In this document: positions 1 through 8,644 of the stretch, one piece after another
How the letters are laid out: each line of letters begins with the position of its first letter
Position numbering within the stretch: position 1 is the first letter of the stretch
Origin: Rugamonas aquatica
GTDB taxonomy: Bacteria; Pseudomonadota; Gammaproteobacteria; Burkholderiales; Burkholderiaceae_D
Reading direction: 5' to 3'
DNA: 64,000 nt
Assembly (NCBI RefSeq): GCF_009380215.1
Contig: NZ_WHUG01000003.1
Coordinates: forward strand, 620,001 to 684,000
The notes under the pieces: model-generated
Databases searched by the model: none
The model's input: only the letters and a program-made list of their open reading frames with translations
Told to the model about the DNA's origin: nothing
Position numbers and translations under genes: made by a program

Positions 1-2
1 AC

Positions 3-167
3 ATCCTGCTGTCGGTGGACGACAAGCCGGTGGCCGACACCAATCAGATGCTGAATGTGATCGCCCAACTCGTTCCTGGCGGAAAAGCTAAAATGACGGT
101 CTTGCGCAAGAGCCGCGAGACCACGCTGGACATCACGGTCGGCAAGCGTCCGGCCGGCGCCAAATAA
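3..167 (+). CDS. DegQ/HtrA-type serine protease, C-terminal PDZ end (partial)
   Basis: Only the last 54 codons are in the window; the reading frame is open from the left edge and stops at TAA 165-167. The residues (ILLSVDDKPV, then a basic tail ending in KRPAGAK) read like the second half of a PDZ domain, with the hydrophobic strand and the D-x-K-P-V turn that PDZ domains of S1C periplasmic proteases show near their C-terminus. The protease domain lies outside the window, so the catalytic triad cannot be checked. It sits 10 bases before the next gene on the same strand. It could instead be another PDZ-ending protein. Confidence 0.6.
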   Translation: MLLSVDDKPVADTNQMLNVIAQLVPGGKAKMTVLRKSRETTLDITVGKRPAGAK

Positions 168-177
168 GGAACCCCCA

Positions 178-867
178 ATGCATCTGCGCGACCTGACTCA
201 ATTCCTCAAGGAACTGGCGGACAATAACAACCGTCCCTGGTTCATCATGAACAAACCGCGCTACGACATCCTGCGCGAAGAATTCCTGCAAGTGGTGACG
301 GACATGATTATCGAACTGGGCAAGTTCGATGCGGCCGTCAAGTTCTGCAACCCGAAGAAGGCGATGTTCCGCATCAACCGCGACGTGCGCTTCGCCCACG
401 ACAAGAGCCCGTACAAGACGCGCTTCTCGGCGGCCGTGGCGCCGAACGACCTGCGCCGTCCGAGCAAGGCCGGCGGGCCGACCTACTATATGCAGATCGA
501 CGGCAGCGGCAAGCTGCTGTTCGGCGCCGGCGAATACATGCCGCCGCCGTCGCGACTGAAAGCGCTGCGCCAGCATATGGTCGACGACGCGGCTGGCTTC
601 AGCAAGGTATTGAAGAACAAGAAGTTGAAAGCCACCTTCGGCGACATCCAGAACGAAGGCAAGCTGATGCGCCCGCCCAAGGGTTTCGATGCCGAGCACG
701 AGCATATCGAGTACATCAAGCTGAAGAGTTTCTTTGTCTGGACCGAGATCGACCTGCCGCTGAACAAGCCGGAGTTGCTGGTGCCGATGATCGCCAGCGG
801 GTTGAAGGATGCGTTCCCGCTGGTCGAGTGGATGCGCGCTGCCAAGGAAGACGAGCCACAGGAGTAA
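178..867 (+). CDS. DUF2461 / TIGR02453 family protein
   Basis: A 229-residue soluble protein with no signal peptide or membrane segment. It fits the DUF2461 family in length and in features seen here: an N-terminal L-x-x-N-N-R-P-W-F segment (about residues 13-21), the F-R-I-N-R-D-V-R-F block near residues 63-71, and the Y-K-T-R-F stretch around 79-83. The family is widespread in bacteria and its biochemical role is not known, so none is assigned. ATG at 178 follows AAGGA at 167-171. It may be co-transcribed with the protease gene just upstream. It faces gpsA convergently across a long inverted repeat. Confidence 0.85.
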   Translation: MHLRDLTQFLKELADNNNRPWFIMNKPRYDILREEFLQVVTDMIIELGKFDAAVKFCNPKKAMFRINRDVRFAHDKSPYKTRFSAAVAPNDLRRPSKAGGPTYYMQIDGSGKLLFGAGEYMPPPSRLKALRQHMVDDAAGFSKVLKNKKLKATFGDIQNEGKLMRPPKGFDAEHEHIEYIKLKSFFVWTEIDLPLNKPELLVPMIASGLKDAFPLVEWMRAAKEDEPQE

Positions 868-871
868 GCTG

Positions 872-949
872 GTCATTCCCGCGCAGGCGGGAATCCATAT
901 ACTGCTTGCCGGCCAGCGTTCTATAGATTCCCGCCTGCGCGGGAATGAC
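872..949. repeat. Perfect 24-bp inverted repeat with two dRS3-like cores
   Basis: Bases 872-895 and 926-949 are exact reverse complements, separated by 30 bases. Each arm contains a 20-bp ATTCCC-N8-GGGAAT core (875-894 and 927-946) that is itself nearly palindromic. This is the core form of the Neisseria dRS3 repeat and of similar dispersed elements in other betaproteobacteria. It lies between the convergent genes DUF2461 and gpsA, so the large stem could end transcription from both sides. No T-run follows either arm. No second copy was seen in this window. Confidence 0.85.
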
Positions 950-955
950 GTGACG

Positions 956-1996
956 TCAGCGCTGCACTTTTTCGTCGCGCGGGTCGCGTGCCAGCAGGCG
1001 CGAGACCATCACCTGCGGCTGGTCGCCGTCGAACAGCACGCCGGCCACCGCGTTGGTGATCGGCATGTCGACGCCCATGCGGGCCGCCAGCTCGCGCACC
1101 GCCTTCGAGCACGGCACGCCCTCGGCCACATGGCCCAGCTCGTGCACGATGACATCCAGCGGCTTGCCCTGCGCCAGCCCGAGGCCGACGCGGCGGTTGC
1201 GCGACAGGTCGCCGGTGCAGGTCAAGATCAAATCGCCCATGCCGGTCAGACCCATGAAGGTTTCGACATGCCCGCCCAGCGCGGTGCCGAGCCGGGTGAT
1301 TTCGGCCAGCCCGCGCGTGATCAGCGCGGCGCGCGCGTTCAAGCCCAGGCCCAGGCCGTCGGCCACGCCGGTGGCGATGGCCAGCACATTCTTCACCGCG
1401 CCGCCCACTTCCACGCCGACCAGATCTTCGCTGGAATACACGCGGATATTGCCGCCATGGACGGCCGCCACCACGCAGTCGCGCAAGGCGGCCGAGTCGG
1501 AAGCGATGGTCAGCGCGCACGGTAAGCCTTTCGCCACCTCCTGCGCGAACGACGGTCCCGACAGCGCGCCGCCGGCCACACCGGCGCCCAGCACTTCGCG
1601 CACGATCTGGTGCGGCAGCAGGCCGGTGCCGTATTCGAAACCCTTGCACAGCCAGACCACGTTGGGAATCGAGCGCGACTTCAGCTGTTCCAGCAGCGGC
1701 CGCAGGCCGGCCACCGGGCAAGCGGCGATCAGCAGGCTGTCCGGGCCGGCCACATGGGCCAGCGCGGCGTCGAAATCGGCGGCCACCCGCAGGCCGGCCG
1801 GGAAGGGATGGCCGGGCAGGTAGGCGGTGTTTTCGCGGGCGCGCGCCATGTCCTGCAGGGCCTCGGGATTGCGGCCCCACAGCATCACATCGTGGCGCTG
1901 GGCCAGCGCCATGGCGACGGCCGTGCCCCAGGCGCCGGCGCCGAGCACCGCCACCTGGCGGACGCCGCCAGCGGATTTGTTTGGATTATCTTGCAT
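956..1996 (-). CDS. gpsA: NAD(P)H-dependent glycerol-3-phosphate dehydrogenase
   Basis: Cytoplasmic enzyme reducing dihydroxyacetone phosphate to sn-glycerol 3-phosphate for phospholipid synthesis. The 346-residue protein has the Rossmann fingerprint G-A-G-A-W-G-T-A at residues 19-26, the LSGPSFA-x-E-V motif, the G-G-A-V-K-N segment with the expected catalytic lysine, and [10 protein letters not shown]. The length is normal for GpsA (about 330-345). The gene is the last of a minus-strand series after secB and the SH3-domain gene, an order common in Burkholderiales. The ATG at 1996 is the first good start and leaves a 10-15 residue N-terminal extension before the Rossmann strand. Confidence 0.97.
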   Translation of the reverse strand: MQDNPNKSAGGVRQVAVLGAGAWGTAVAMALAQRHDVMLWGRNPEALQDMARARENTAYLPGHPFPAGLRVAADFDAALAHVAGPDSLLIAACPVAGLRPLLEQLKSRSIPNVVWLCKGFEYGTGLLPHQIVREVLGAGVAGGALSGPSFAQEVAKGLPCALTIASDSAALRDCVVAAVHGGNIRVYSSEDLVGVEVGGAVKNVLAIATGVADGLGLGLNARAALITRGLAEITRLGTALGGHVETFMGLTGMGDLILTCTGDLSRNRRVGLGLAQGKPLDVIVHELGHVAEGVPCSKAVRELAARMGVDMPITNAVAGVLFDGDQPQVMVSRLLARDPRDEKVQR

Positions 1997-2034
1997 GGGA
2001 CCTCATTCGGCGCCGGGATGCGCCGCTACGGCAA

Positions 2035-2478
2035 TTATATGCCCCAGACTTCGGAATTCTTGACGTAACCGACCAGGCCGTCGCGATGACGCACCTTGAG
2101 CCAGCCGCCGGCGGCCGCTTCGGTCACTTCCAGCAGCACGCCCTTGTCGGCGGTGAATACGGGCGCGGCGCTGTCTTCCGGCGTGGCGCGGATCTTCAGA
2201 TTGGGCGTGCGGATGATGACGTTGCGCTTGGCGGTCAGGCCCTTGGCCTCGGTCCAGGCCAGCTCGCCGTTGACGTCGCGAACCTTCAGCCATTCGCCAT
2301 AGGCCAGCACCACTTCCAGCGGTGCGCCGCGCGGCACGACAAACAGCTTGCCGCCCTTGGTCGATGGCGCGTCGTACAGGATGACGGGTGCGGCGCCCAC
2401 CGTTTTGAAGTCGAACGCGTGACTGGCGCCTACGGCCAGCATCATGGTCAGACCAGCGATCAAACGGGGAAATGTCAT
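2035..2478 (-). CDS. Secreted SH3-domain protein
   Basis: A 147-residue protein with a signal peptide (basic start, hydrophobic core to about residue 18, A-S-H-A before the cut). The mature part carries two bacterial SH3-like modules (about 25-85 and 88-147), seen from the spaced pattern L-Y-D-A-P, G-x-W-L-K-V-R-D and then I-R-A-T-P, G-G-W-L-K-V-R-H-R-D-G-x-x-G-Y-V. Such domains usually bind peptidoglycan or other envelope ligands; the ligand here is unknown. It lies 38 bases before gpsA and 111 bases after secB on the same strand, so it may share their transcript. Confidence 0.85.
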   Translation of the reverse strand: MTFPRLIAGLTMMLAVGASHAFDFKTVGAAPVILYDAPSTKGGKLFVVPRGAPLEVVLAYGEWLKVRDVNGELAWTEAKGLTAKRNVIIRTPNLKIRATPEDSAAPVFTADKGVLLEVTEAAAGGWLKVRHRDGLVGYVKNSEVWGI

Positions 2479-2589
2479 GGCTTACCTTGCAGATGGACAG
2501 CGCGCAGCAGGCGCGGCATGTCGGGGTGATACCGCTGCCGGACATGGCGCCCGGCAGCGAAGTACTTCAGTAACGCTTGGTTGTAACGC

Positions 2590-3072
2590 TTAGTGCGTGG
2601 TAGCGGCGCCGTCGGCAGCAGCTGGTGCCTTGGCGGCATCGGCGATGGCTTGCAGACGCTGCTGGTAGAACACTTCGAAGTTGATCTCCGCCAGGTGTAC
2701 TGGTGGGAAACCGGCACGGGTGATCACGTCAGCGATGTTGGCGCGCAGGTAAGGGTAGACGATGTTCGGGCAACCGATGCCCAGCAGCGGATCCAGCTGC
2801 TCGGCAGGGATGTTGCGTGCCTCGAAGATACCGGCTTGCTTGCCTTCAACCAGGAAAGCGACTTTGTCCTTGACCTTGGCGGTCACGGTGATGGTGACGG
2901 TCGATTCGAAGATGCCATCGGCCAGCGGCTCGGCGCCGACGTCCAGTGCGACTTCGATGGTTGGCGCTTCCTGTTCCAGGAAGATACCTGGGGAGTTCGG
3001 TTGTTCCAGCGACATGTCTTTCAGGTAGACGCGTTGGATTTGGAATACTGGTTGCAGGTTTTCGTCAGACAT
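2590..3072 (-). CDS. secB: Protein-export chaperone SecB
   Basis: Tetrameric cytoplasmic chaperone that holds preproteins unfolded and passes them to SecA. The 160 residues match the SecB family along the whole length: [10 protein letters not shown] near the N-terminus, the P-N-S-P-G-I-F block, the acidic SecA-binding region, and [15 protein letters not shown] followed by G-F-P-P-V. The tail is Ala-rich. It is the third gene of the rhodanese-grxC-secB set, a conserved order in betaproteobacteria. The 152-base gap to grxC leaves room for a separate promoter. Confidence 0.97.
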   Translation of the reverse strand: MSDENLQPVFQIQRVYLKDMSLEQPNSPGIFLEQEAPTIEVALDVGAEPLADGIFESTVTITVTAKVKDKVAFLVEGKQAGIFEARNIPAEQLDPLLGIGCPNIVYPYLRANIADVITRAGFPPVHLAEINFEVFYQQRLQAIADAAKAPAAADGAATTH

Positions 3073-3224
3073 GGAACGCTTTCGTTATAGTGAAAACGAG
3101 CGGCACGGGCCGCTCAGAATAAGTTTGCTTGGTATGGAGCTCAAATCAAACGCGAGGGCAATTGTATCAAAACCATTATGGTTTCAAACTATTTCTGCGG
3201 CCCTCTCGTTGTATTTGGGGGTGA

Positions 3225-3485
3225 TTAGCCATTTAACAAGGGGGACAGGCCGCCAGCTTGATCCAGCGCATACAAATCGTCGAAACCGCCGACATGGGTG
3301 TCGCCGATGTAGATCTGCGGCACGGTGCGGCGGCCGGTCTTCTGCATCATCAGCACGCGCTGCTCCGGATCGAGGTCGACGCGGATCTTTTCCAGACCGG
3401 TCACGCCCTTGGCTTCCAGCAGGCGTTCGGCGCGCACGCAGTACGGGCAGACGGCGGTGGTGTACATGATTACTCGGGCAGTCAT
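3225..3485 (-). CDS. grxC: Glutaredoxin 3
   Basis: Small 86-residue dithiol glutaredoxin that reduces disulfides with glutathione. The active site C-P-Y-C is at residues 13-16 and the cis-proline motif T-V-P-Q-I-Y-I-G follows, then G-G-F-D-D-L. A longer open frame runs up to 3536, but ATG at 3485 has a good AAGGAG about 6-7 bases before it and gives the family's usual length; the longer form would overlap the rhodanese gene. It lies 10 bases after the rhodanese, so the two are almost certainly co-transcribed. Confidence 0.95.
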   Translation of the reverse strand: MTARVIMYTTAVCPYCVRAERLLEAKGVTGLEKIRVDLDPEQRVLMMQKTGRRTVPQIYIGDTHVGGFDDLYALDQAGGLSPLLNG

Positions 3486-3495
3486 CTGATGCTCC

Positions 3496-3897
3496 TTATT
3501 TGGCCAGCGGCAGGCCGGCTTTTTGCCATGCGGCAATGCCTCCGTCCAGATTGACCACGTCGGTAAAGCCGGCTTTGGCCAGTTTGGCGGCCGCCGACGA
3601 GGCGCGCGCGCCCGTCTTGCAGACCACGACCACGCTCTTGGCCTTGAACTTCGCCAGCTCGCCTACGCGCTCGGACAACTCGTTCAGAGGAATATTCTTG
3701 GCTTCTGGCAAGTGACCAGTGGCAAATTCCGCCGCATCGCGTACGTCTACAATGGTGGCTTTGCTGCGGTTAATCAACAGCGTCACCTCTTGCGCCGAGG
3801 CGCGTTTGCCGCGCTGCGTCAGTACCGGCCACAGCAGGGCGCCGCCCGAGAGGAGCACGATGGCGATGATGAAAATATTGTCAATGAAGAATTTCAC
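3496..3897 (-). CDS. Membrane-anchored rhodanese-domain protein (YibN-like)
   Basis: A 133-residue protein with one N-terminal membrane segment (about 7-25) and a single rhodanese domain (about 38-130). The active-site loop C-K-T-G-A-R at 93-98 has the catalytic cysteine, and the D-V-R-D-x-x-E-F and G-H-L-P-E-A-K-N-I-P motifs are present. It probably handles persulfide or other sulfur chemistry at the membrane, with the grxC product next door. The start is GTG at 3897: the open frame runs far upstream only because it is antisense to gpmA, and GTG gives the standard M-K-F-F-I-D-N N-terminus. Confidence 0.9.
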   Translation of the reverse strand: MKFFIDNIFIIAIVLLSGGALLWPVLTQRGKRASAQEVTLLINRSKATIVDVRDAAEFATGHLPEAKNIPLNELSERVGELAKFKAKSVVVVCKTGARASSAAAKLAKAGFTDVVNLDGGIAAWQKAGLPLAK

Positions 3898-3927
3898 GGG
3901 GTTCCAATGGTTTAAGTCAATCCGCGC

Positions 3928-3933
3928 ATTATA
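3928..3933 (-). promoter_or_regulatory. -10 box for the rhodanese-grxC(-secB) operon
   Basis: On the minus strand the sequence reads TATAAT, a consensus -10, about 30 bases before the GTG of the rhodanese gene. No good -35 hexamer sits at 17 bases, so strength is uncertain. It lies in the 108-base gap shared with divergent gpmA. Confidence 0.45.
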
Positions 3934-4005
3934 AAATAGAAGCTGGAAGAGTTCTCGCAGTACCGGTATTCCGTTTCGTTCAATCCTTTTTTGAAGATAG
4001 TCCAC

Positions 4006-4752
4006 ATGTATAAAATCGTATTCATGCGCCATGGCGAGTCCACCTGGAACCTCTCGAACCGCTTCACCGGCTGGACCGACGTGGACCTGACCGAGAAGGG
4101 CATCGCCGAAGCCAAGGCGGCCGGCAAGGTGCTGAAGGAGTCCGGCTACACCTTCGACCTGGCCTACACCTCGGTGCTGAAGCGCGCGATCCGCACGCTG
4201 TGGCTGGCCATGGACGAGATGGATATGATGTACCTGCCGGTCAAGAACGACTGGCGCCTGAACGAACGCCACTACGGCGCGCTGCAAGGCCTGGACAAGG
4301 GCGAAACCGCCGCCAAGTACGGCGACGACCAGGTGCTGGTATGGCGCCGCAGCTACGACACGCCGCCGCCGGCGCTGGAAGCGGGCGACGACCGCGCCTC
4401 CTTCAACGACCCGCGCTACGCCGGCCTGGACAAGGCGCAGATCCCGCTGACCGAATGCCTGAAAGACACCGTGGCGCGCGTGATGCCGGTATGGGACGAG
4501 GAAATCGCCCCGGCCATCCGCGCCGGCAAGAAAATCATCATCTCGGCCCACGGCAACAGCCTGCGCGCGCTGATTAAGATGCTCGACGGCATCAGCGACA
4601 ACGATATCGTCGGCCTCAACATCCCGAACGGCCAGCCCCTGGTCTACGAGCTTGACGAGAACCTCAAGCCTATCCGTCACTACTACCTGGGTGACGCCGA
4701 CGCCATCGCCGCAGCCCAGGCTGCCGTCGCCAACCAGGGCAAGGCCAAGTAA
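4006..4752 (+). CDS. gpmA: 2,3-bisphosphoglycerate-dependent phosphoglycerate mutase
   Basis: Glycolytic/gluconeogenic enzyme interconverting 3- and 2-phosphoglycerate. The 248 residues (E. coli GpmA has 250) begin with the catalytic R-H-G-E motif at residues 8-11, with the phospho-histidine at 9, followed by N-R-F-T-G-W-x-D-V-D-L-T, R-R-S-Y-D-T-P-P-P near the middle and S-A-H-G-N-S-L-R with the second histidine. ATG at 4006 is preferred over an in-frame TTG at 3991 because it puts the R-H-G-E motif at the usual place and has GAAG upstream. It starts a plus-strand run with envC, ctpA and moeB. Confidence 0.97.
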   Translation: MYKIVFMRHGESTWNLSNRFTGWTDVDLTEKGIAEAKAAGKVLKESGYTFDLAYTSVLKRAIRTLWLAMDEMDMMYLPVKNDWRLNERHYGALQGLDKGETAAKYGDDQVLVWRRSYDTPPPALEAGDDRASFNDPRYAGLDKAQIPLTECLKDTVARVMPVWDEEIAPAIRAGKKIIISAHGNSLRALIKMLDGISDNDIVGLNIPNGQPLVYELDENLKPIRHYYLGDADAIAAAQAAVANQGKAK

Positions 4753-4753
4753 T

Positions 4754-6262
4754 TTGTCGCATTCATCCTTCCGAGGCTGGCGCGGCGCCGCCACCAGTGC
4801 GGCGCTGTTGCTGATGATGCTGAACGGGGCGCAGGCCGCGCCGTTCAGCAAGACCACCGAGCGCAGCAAGCAGAAAGCGGCGGCCGAGGCTGAACGCGCC
4901 GGCCTGCAGCAAAAGCTCAGCACGCTGAAAAAAGACATCGGCAAGACCGAGAGCGCCAAGGACGACGCCGCCGACACGCTGGCCGCGTCCGAACAGGCGA
5001 TCTCCGACGCCAACCGCTCGCTGCGCGACCTGGCGCAGGAGCAGGGCGACACCAACACCAAATTGCAGCAGCTGTCCGTCGAGCACGACAAGCTGGCGGC
5101 CACGGTCGCCACGCAAAAGCAGCAGCTGGCCAAGCTGCTGCGCGAGCAATACGTGGCCGGCAATGAAGACCGCATCAAGCTGCTGCTGTCCGGCGACAAC
5201 CCCAACCGCATCAACCGCGACCTGCAAATGATGTCCTACGTGTCGCAGGCCCAGGCCCGGCTGCTGGACTCGCTGCGCGCCAATCTGAAGGCGGTCGAGG
5301 TCAACCAGGCCGAGGCGCAGAACGCCAAGGACGAGCTACAGGAAATCGCCGCCGAGGAAATGGAACAGAAGGCCAGGCTGGAGCAGGAAAAGACCCGCCG
5401 CGCCGCGCTGCTGGCCTCGCTGTCGAAAAAACTGGCGGCCCAGCGCAAGGAAGCCGGCAACGTCGAGCGCGACGAGCAGCGCCTGACCGGCCTGGTCGAC
5501 AAGCTGGGCAAGCTGATCCAGGAGCAGGCGATCGCCGCCGCCGCCGAGAAAAAACGCCAGGAACAATTGGCCGCCGCCCGCGCCGAGGCCAAAGCCAAGG
5601 CCGACGCCGAAGCGCGCGCGCTGGCCAAGGCCAAGGCGGCCGAAGCCGAACGCCAGCGCCTGGCCAAGGCCAACGCCGCCAAGTCCGGCACCATCAAGCC
5701 GGTGCCATCGAAACCGGACGCCATCGACGCCGACGAGCCGAAAGTGGCGCAACAGCCGCCGCCGAAACCGGTGGAACCGGCCAAACCGGCGCCGCGCGAT
5801 GAGGAGCCCGCCAAGCCTGCGGCCAGGGCGGCTGACATCGCGCTGGCGCCGACGGTGCCGTCGGGCGCGCCGTTCGTCAGCCTCAAGGGCCAGCTGCGCG
5901 CGCCCGTCAGCGGCAAGATCGCCGCCAAGTTCGGCACCAAGCGCGGCGAAGGGCCGACCTGGAAGGGCGTGTTCATCCGCACCGGCGAAGGCGCCGAGAT
6001 CCGCGCCGTCGCCGGTGGCAAGGTGATCTTCTCCGACTGGCTGCGCGGCTTCGGCAATATGATTATCGTCGACCACGGCGGCCAGTACTGGAGCATCTAC
6101 GGCTATTGCGAGTCGCTGCTCAAGCGCGTCGGCGACCCCGTCAAACCGGGAGACTCGATCGCCAGTGCAGGTAACAGCGGCGGTAACGAGGAATCGGGGC
6201 TATACTTTGAGCTTCGCCATCAGGGCACGGCATTCGATCCGGCTGGCTGGGTCAAGTTTTAG
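4754..6262 (+). CDS. envC: EnvC-type murein hydrolase activator (degenerate LytM domain)
   Basis: Periplasmic activator of division amidases. About 502 residues: a signal peptide (hydrophobic stretch ending in G-A-Q-A), long coiled coil (about 35-260), an Ala/Lys-rich linker then a Pro/Lys/Ala-rich segment (about 270-370), and a C-terminal M23/LytM domain. The zinc ligands are missing: the first site reads W-K-G-V-F-I where active enzymes have H-x-x-x-D, and the usual H-x-H is replaced by Y-G-Y. This loss is typical of EnvC, which activates AmiA/AmiB rather than cutting itself. Start taken as TTG 4754, one base after the gpmA stop; no better start exists before the signal peptide. Confidence 0.85.
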   Translation: MSHSSFRGWRGAATSAALLLMMLNGAQAAPFSKTTERSKQKAAAEAERAGLQQKLSTLKKDIGKTESAKDDAADTLAASEQAISDANRSLRDLAQEQGDTNTKLQQLSVEHDKLAATVATQKQQLAKLLREQYVAGNEDRIKLLLSGDNPNRINRDLQMMSYVSQAQARLLDSLRANLKAVEVNQAEAQNAKDELQEIAAEEMEQKARLEQEKTRRAALLASLSKKLAAQRKEAGNVERDEQRLTGLVDKLGKLIQEQAIAAAAEKKRQEQLAAARAEAKAKADAEARALAKAKAAEAERQRLAKANAAKSGTIKPVPSKPDAIDADEPKVAQQPPPKPVEPAKPAPRDEEPAKPAARAADIALAPTVPSGAPFVSLKGQLRAPVSGKIAAKFGTKRGEGPTWKGVFIRTGEGAEIRAVAGGKVIFSDWLRGFGNMIIVDHGGQYWSIYGYCESLLKRVGDPVKPGDSIASAGNSGGNEESGLYFELRHQGTAFDPAGWVKF

Positions 6263-6276
6263 GGTTTGCGGAAAAA

Positions 6277-7845
6277 ATGGGCAACAAAGTCAAGAGCATC
6301 GGCCTGATCGGCCTGGGTATGGTGGCCGGTGTCGCCGCCTCCTTGCAGTTTTCCGCCATCGCGCAAAAAGTCACCGGCTCGCCGCTGCCGCTCGAAGAGC
6401 TGCGCCAGCTGTCCGACGTGTTTGGCCTGATTAAGACCGACTACGTCGAAAACGTCGACGACAAGAAGCTGCTGACGGAAGCCATTTCCGGCATGGTGTC
6501 CTCGCTCGACCCGCATTCGGTCTACCTCGATAAAAAAGCCTTCCGCGAAATGCGCGAGACCGTCGCCGGCAAGTTCGTCGGCATCGGCATCGAAGTCGGC
6601 ATGGAAGACGGCTACATCAAAGTGGTGTCGCCGATCGAGGATTCCCCCGCCTTCAAGGCCGGCATCAAGACCGGCGACCTGATCACCCGCATTGACGGCA
6701 CGCCGGTCAAGGGCCTGTCGCTGGACGAAAGCGTCAAGAAGATGCGCGGCGAGCCGCACTCCAAAGTCACCGTCACCATCAGCCGCAAGGACGAGGACAA
6801 GCCCATCATCCTGAGCATCGTGCGCGAGGAAATCCGCGTCCAGAGCGTCAAGGCCAAGATCGTCGAGCCGGGCTACGCGTGGCTGCGCATCTCGCAGTTC
6901 CAGGAGCCGACCGTCGAGGACATGGCCAAGAAGATCACCGCCCTGTACGCGCAAGACCCGCACATCAAGGGCCTGGTGCTGGACCTGCGCAATGATCCGG
7001 GCGGCGTGGTGCCGGGCGCGATCGGCGTCTCGTCCGCCTTCCTGCCCAAGGACTCGGTGATCGTCTCGACCAACGGCCAGCTGCTCGATTCCAAGCAAAC
7101 CTTCTACGGCCGCAGCGAGTTCTATGCGGTGCGCGGCAAGGGCGATCCGCTGGCCAAGCTGCCGGCGGCCTTGAAGGACGTGCCGATGGTGGTGCTGGTC
7201 AACGCCGGTTCGGCGTCGGCCTCGGAAATCGTCGCCGGCGCGCTGCAGGACTACAAGCGCGCCACCATCATGGGCACGCAGACCTTCGGCAAGGGCTCGG
7301 TGCAGACGCTGCGCCAGCTGACCGCCGACACCGCCGTCAAGCTGACCACCGCGCGCTACTACACGCCGCACAACCGCTCGATCCAGGCGCGCGGCATCGT
7401 GCCGGACCTGATGGTCGACGAAACCGCCGACGGCGACGGCTTGAACAGCCTGCGCCTGCGCGAATCCGACCTGCAAAAGCATCTGAACAACGACAAGGAC
7501 CCGGCCGGCGACGGCGCCGCGCAGAAGGCCCTGAGCGCGCAGCGCGACGAGTTGGAAGACGAGCAGCGCCTGGCCAGCCTGGCCAAGAAAGCCAAGCCGG
7601 TGGAATTCGGCTCCAAGGACGACTTCCAGCTGGCGCAGGCGATCAACCACTTCAAGGGCTTGCCGGTCAAGCTGTCGAAAGTGGAAGCGACGCCGGCTCC
7701 GGGCGGCGAAGTCGGCGAGATCAAGTCGGACAGCAAGGCGGAAAAAAGCAGCGACAAGGGCGCCGCCAAACCTGCCGTCAAGCCCGACGTCAAACCCAAG
7801 GCCGGCGACAAAAAGCCCGCCTTGAAACAACCTCTTACCCAGTAA
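6277..7845 (+). CDS. Carboxy-terminal processing protease, S41 family
   Basis: Periplasmic PDZ-containing serine protease of the CtpA/Prc family, 522 residues. It has an N-terminal membrane anchor or signal (about 8-27), a PDZ domain (about 85-170), and the S41 catalytic core with the G-S-A-S-A-S-E serine motif at 311-317 and the F-G-K-G-S-V-Q lysine motif (Lys 339). The tail (about 460-522) is Lys/Ala/Pro-rich and low complexity. It lies 14 bases after envC in an order common in Burkholderiales; CtpA-type proteases are known to act on envelope and peptidoglycan-associated proteins, which fits the neighbour. Confidence 0.95.
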   Translation: MGNKVKSIGLIGLGMVAGVAASLQFSAIAQKVTGSPLPLEELRQLSDVFGLIKTDYVENVDDKKLLTEAISGMVSSLDPHSVYLDKKAFREMRETVAGKFVGIGIEVGMEDGYIKVVSPIEDSPAFKAGIKTGDLITRIDGTPVKGLSLDESVKKMRGEPHSKVTVTISRKDEDKPIILSIVREEIRVQSVKAKIVEPGYAWLRISQFQEPTVEDMAKKITALYAQDPHIKGLVLDLRNDPGGVVPGAIGVSSAFLPKDSVIVSTNGQLLDSKQTFYGRSEFYAVRGKGDPLAKLPAALKDVPMVVLVNAGSASASEIVAGALQDYKRATIMGTQTFGKGSVQTLRQLTADTAVKLTTARYYTPHNRSIQARGIVPDLMVDETADGDGLNSLRLRESDLQKHLNNDKDPAGDGAAQKALSAQRDELEDEQRLASLAKKAKPVEFGSKDDFQLAQAINHFKGLPVKLSKVEATPAPGGEVGEIKSDSKAEKSSDKGAAKPAVKPDVKPKAGDKKPALKQPLTQ

Positions 7846-7873
7846 CGGCGCGCGCCGCCGCCGGCCCAGGACG

Positions 7874-8629
7874 ATGAACGACTCGCAACTGCTGCGCTAT
7901 TCGCGCCATATCCTGCTCGACGAAATCGGCATCGAAGGCCAGCAAAAGCTGCTGGCCGCGCATGCGCTGGTGATCGGCGCCGGCGGCCTCGGTTCGCCGG
8001 CCGCCATGTACCTGGCCTCGGCCGGCGTCGGCCACATCACGCTGGTCGACAACGACACCGTCGACCTCACCAACCTGCAACGCCAGATCGCCCACACCAC
8101 GGAGCGGGTCGGCCAGTCCAAGGCCGCATCGGCGCGCATCACGCTGCAGCAGATCAATCCCGACATCGCCGTCACCGCGCTGAACGAACGCGTGGACGAC
8201 GCCCGCCTGGCCGAACTGGTGGCGCAGGCCGACGTGGTGCTCGACTGCACCGACAACTTCGCCACCCGCCACGCCGTCAACCGCGCCTGCGTCGCGCTGG
8301 GCAAGCCGCTGGTGTCCGGCGCGGTGATACGCTTCGACGGCCAGATCAGCGTGTTCGATCCGCGCGGCGGCGCGCAGCCCTGCTATTCCTGCCTGTTCCC
8401 GCAGGACCAGCAGTTTGAAGATGTGGCCTGTTCCACCATGGGCGTGTTCGCGCCGCTGGTGGGCGTGGTGGGCGCCATGCAGGCGGCGGAAGCGCTCAAG
8501 CTGCTGATGGGCGTGGGCGCCTCGCTGGCCGGGCGCCTGTTGATGTTGGACGGTCTGCACATGGAGTGGACCAGCATAGCGGTGGGGCGCAACGGCGATT
8601 GCCCGGTCTGCGCGACGAAAAAATACTAA
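7874..8629 (+). CDS. moeB: MoeB/ThiF/HesA-type sulfur-carrier adenylyltransferase
   Basis: E1-like enzyme that adenylates the C-terminus of a ThiS/MoaD-type sulfur carrier. The 251 residues show the nucleotide-binding G-A-G-G-L-G-S at about 35-41, the D-N-D-x-V-D-L-x-N-L-x-R-Q motif, the D-C-x-D-N-x-x-T-R metal/ATP motif, two zinc-binding C-x-x-C pairs (C-Y-S-C and C-P-V-C) and a conserved C-S-T-M-G-V. Whether it serves molybdopterin, thiamine or another carrier cannot be told: no moaD or thiS gene is adjacent. The N-terminal L-R-Y-S-R-H-I-L-L-D-E-I-G is typical of the family. Confidence 0.9.
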   Translation: MNDSQLLRYSRHILLDEIGIEGQQKLLAAHALVIGAGGLGSPAAMYLASAGVGHITLVDNDTVDLTNLQRQIAHTTERVGQSKAASARITLQQINPDIAVTALNERVDDARLAELVAQADVVLDCTDNFATRHAVNRACVALGKPLVSGAVIRFDGQISVFDPRGGAQPCYSCLFPQDQQFEDVACSTMGVFAPLVGVVGAMQAAEALKLLMGVGASLAGRLLMLDGLHMEWTSIAVGRNGDCPVCATKKY

Positions 8630-8644
8630 TCCGAGGAGACGGTC

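Noticed and set aside
3898-5214. Long N-terminal extension of the rhodanese frame
   Set aside because: The extension is antisense to gpmA and envC; the GTG at 3897 gives the proper rhodanese N-terminus.
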